From an uncultured Ruminococcus sp. (GTDB taxonomy: Bacteria > Bacillota > Clostridia > Oscillospirales > Ruminococcaceae), in the NCBI GenBank assembly GCA_945876405.1, contig CAMCOJ010000116.1, forward strand, positions 1 through 6,703: DNA of 6,703 nucleotides, written 5' to 3'. Made by a program: the position numbers and the translations under genes. Every line of letters starts with the position of its first letter. Within the stretch, counting starts at the first letter, position 1. The notes below the pieces were generated by a model. That model was not told the DNA's origin. It did no database searches and was given only the letters and a program-made list of their open reading frames with translations. Shown in pieces: positions 6,433 through 6,703 of this stretch.

Positions 6433-6703
6433 CAGACTGTTCCTCCGTTTGTGAGTTTGATAAGCTGATTGAGTTTTTCAAGAGCCTTTCCGGAATCAAT
6501 GGCGTTTTCAGCAAGTTTAACGCCTTCCATAAGAGATTCAGTTTTTCCTGCTGTATAAAGTGCAGCAGCTGCGTTCATGATAACTATATTTCTCTTCGGT
6601 CCCTTAAGAGTTCCTGAGAGAATCTTAAGTGTAGTGTCGGCATTTTCAGTAGGTGTTCCGCCTTCCACCGATTTTTTATCCGACATTTCAAAGCCGAAGT
6701 CAG
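6432..6703 (-). CDS. trpD: Anthranilate phosphoribosyltransferase TrpD, C-terminal part only
   Basis: TrpD transfers the phosphoribosyl group of PRPP to anthranilate, the step before TrpF. Only the last 89 residues and the stop are in the window. The reading frame continues off the right-hand edge; the Met at 6686 is internal, preceded by in-frame DFGFE. Recognisable C-terminal family features are GGTPTENA, ILSGTLKGPKRN, the hallmark MNAAAALYTAGK and LAENAIDSGKAL. The family is usually around 330-345 residues, so about three quarters, including the PRPP-binding glycine-rich loops, lie outside. It is partial because of the window end and shows no sign of being broken. The gene order implies trpE/trpG and any trp leader or attenuator lie further upstream, beyond the window. 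Confidence 0.93.
   Translation of the reverse strand, partial: DFGFEMSDKKSVEGGTPTENADTTLKILSGTLKGPKRNIVIMNAAAALYTAGKTESLMEGVKLAENAIDSGKALEKLNQLIKLTNGGTV
6442..6446 (-). promoter_or_regulatory. Ribosome binding site of trpC, inside the trpD 3' end
   Basis: On the - strand this reads GGAGG, 9 bases before the trpC ATG at 6432, and lies in the last codons of trpD. It fixes the trpC start and supports the TGATG stop-start overlap. Confidence 0.85.

Noticed and set aside
6432..6686. The 84-residue frame beginning at Met 6686 as a complete small gene
   Set aside because: The frame continues without a stop to the window edge, and the upstream DFGFE plus the downstream motifs match the interior of TrpD. 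The Met is internal.

Overview
The window reads as a short contig from a low-to-moderate GC Gram-positive anaerobe, most likely a Clostridia-class Bacillota of the Ruminococcus type. That placement is inference. It rests on the strong AGGAGG-like ribosome sites, the PhoU-tailed Na/Pi transporter, and a clostridial-looking TrpA that carries AEGP where enteric TrpA has ADGP. No rRNA or other marker is present to prove it.

Layout: bases 1-38 are not genomic. They are an untrimmed Illumina Nextera adapter ending in the 19-bp Tn5 mosaic end. On the + strand follow a Na+/phosphate cotransporter-family gene with a C-terminal PhoU domain (95-1870) and, 46 bases later, galE, encoding UDP-glucose 4-epimerase (1917-2936). 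On the - strand, converging on galE, lies the distal part of a tryptophan operon, transcribed right to left in the order trpD (partial, cut by the window end), trpC, trpF, trpB, trpA. The 117-base gap between the two 3' ends holds a 15-bp inverted repeat that can serve as a bidirectional terminator. It also holds a separate GC-rich hairpin directly behind trpA.

The trp genes encode the steps from anthranilate to tryptophan. TrpD adds the phosphoribosyl group, TrpF isomerises PRA to CdRP, TrpC closes the indole ring, and the TrpA/TrpB complex releases indole and condenses it with serine. Every junction overlaps or nearly abuts: 1-base overlap, 4-base overlap, 1-base gap, 11-base overlap. This implies one transcript with translational coupling. 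The key catalytic residues of TrpB, TrpC and TrpF are visible and intact; TrpA has Glu in place of the usual catalytic Asp60. GalE has Ser at the position of E. coli Tyr299, which suggests it may also act on N-acetylated UDP-hexosamines.

I found no undescribed system here. Apart from the adapter, this is conserved housekeeping DNA. The points worth a second look are the adapter, the GalE gatekeeper residue, the TrpA substitution, the GC-rich hairpin, and two start-codon decisions.
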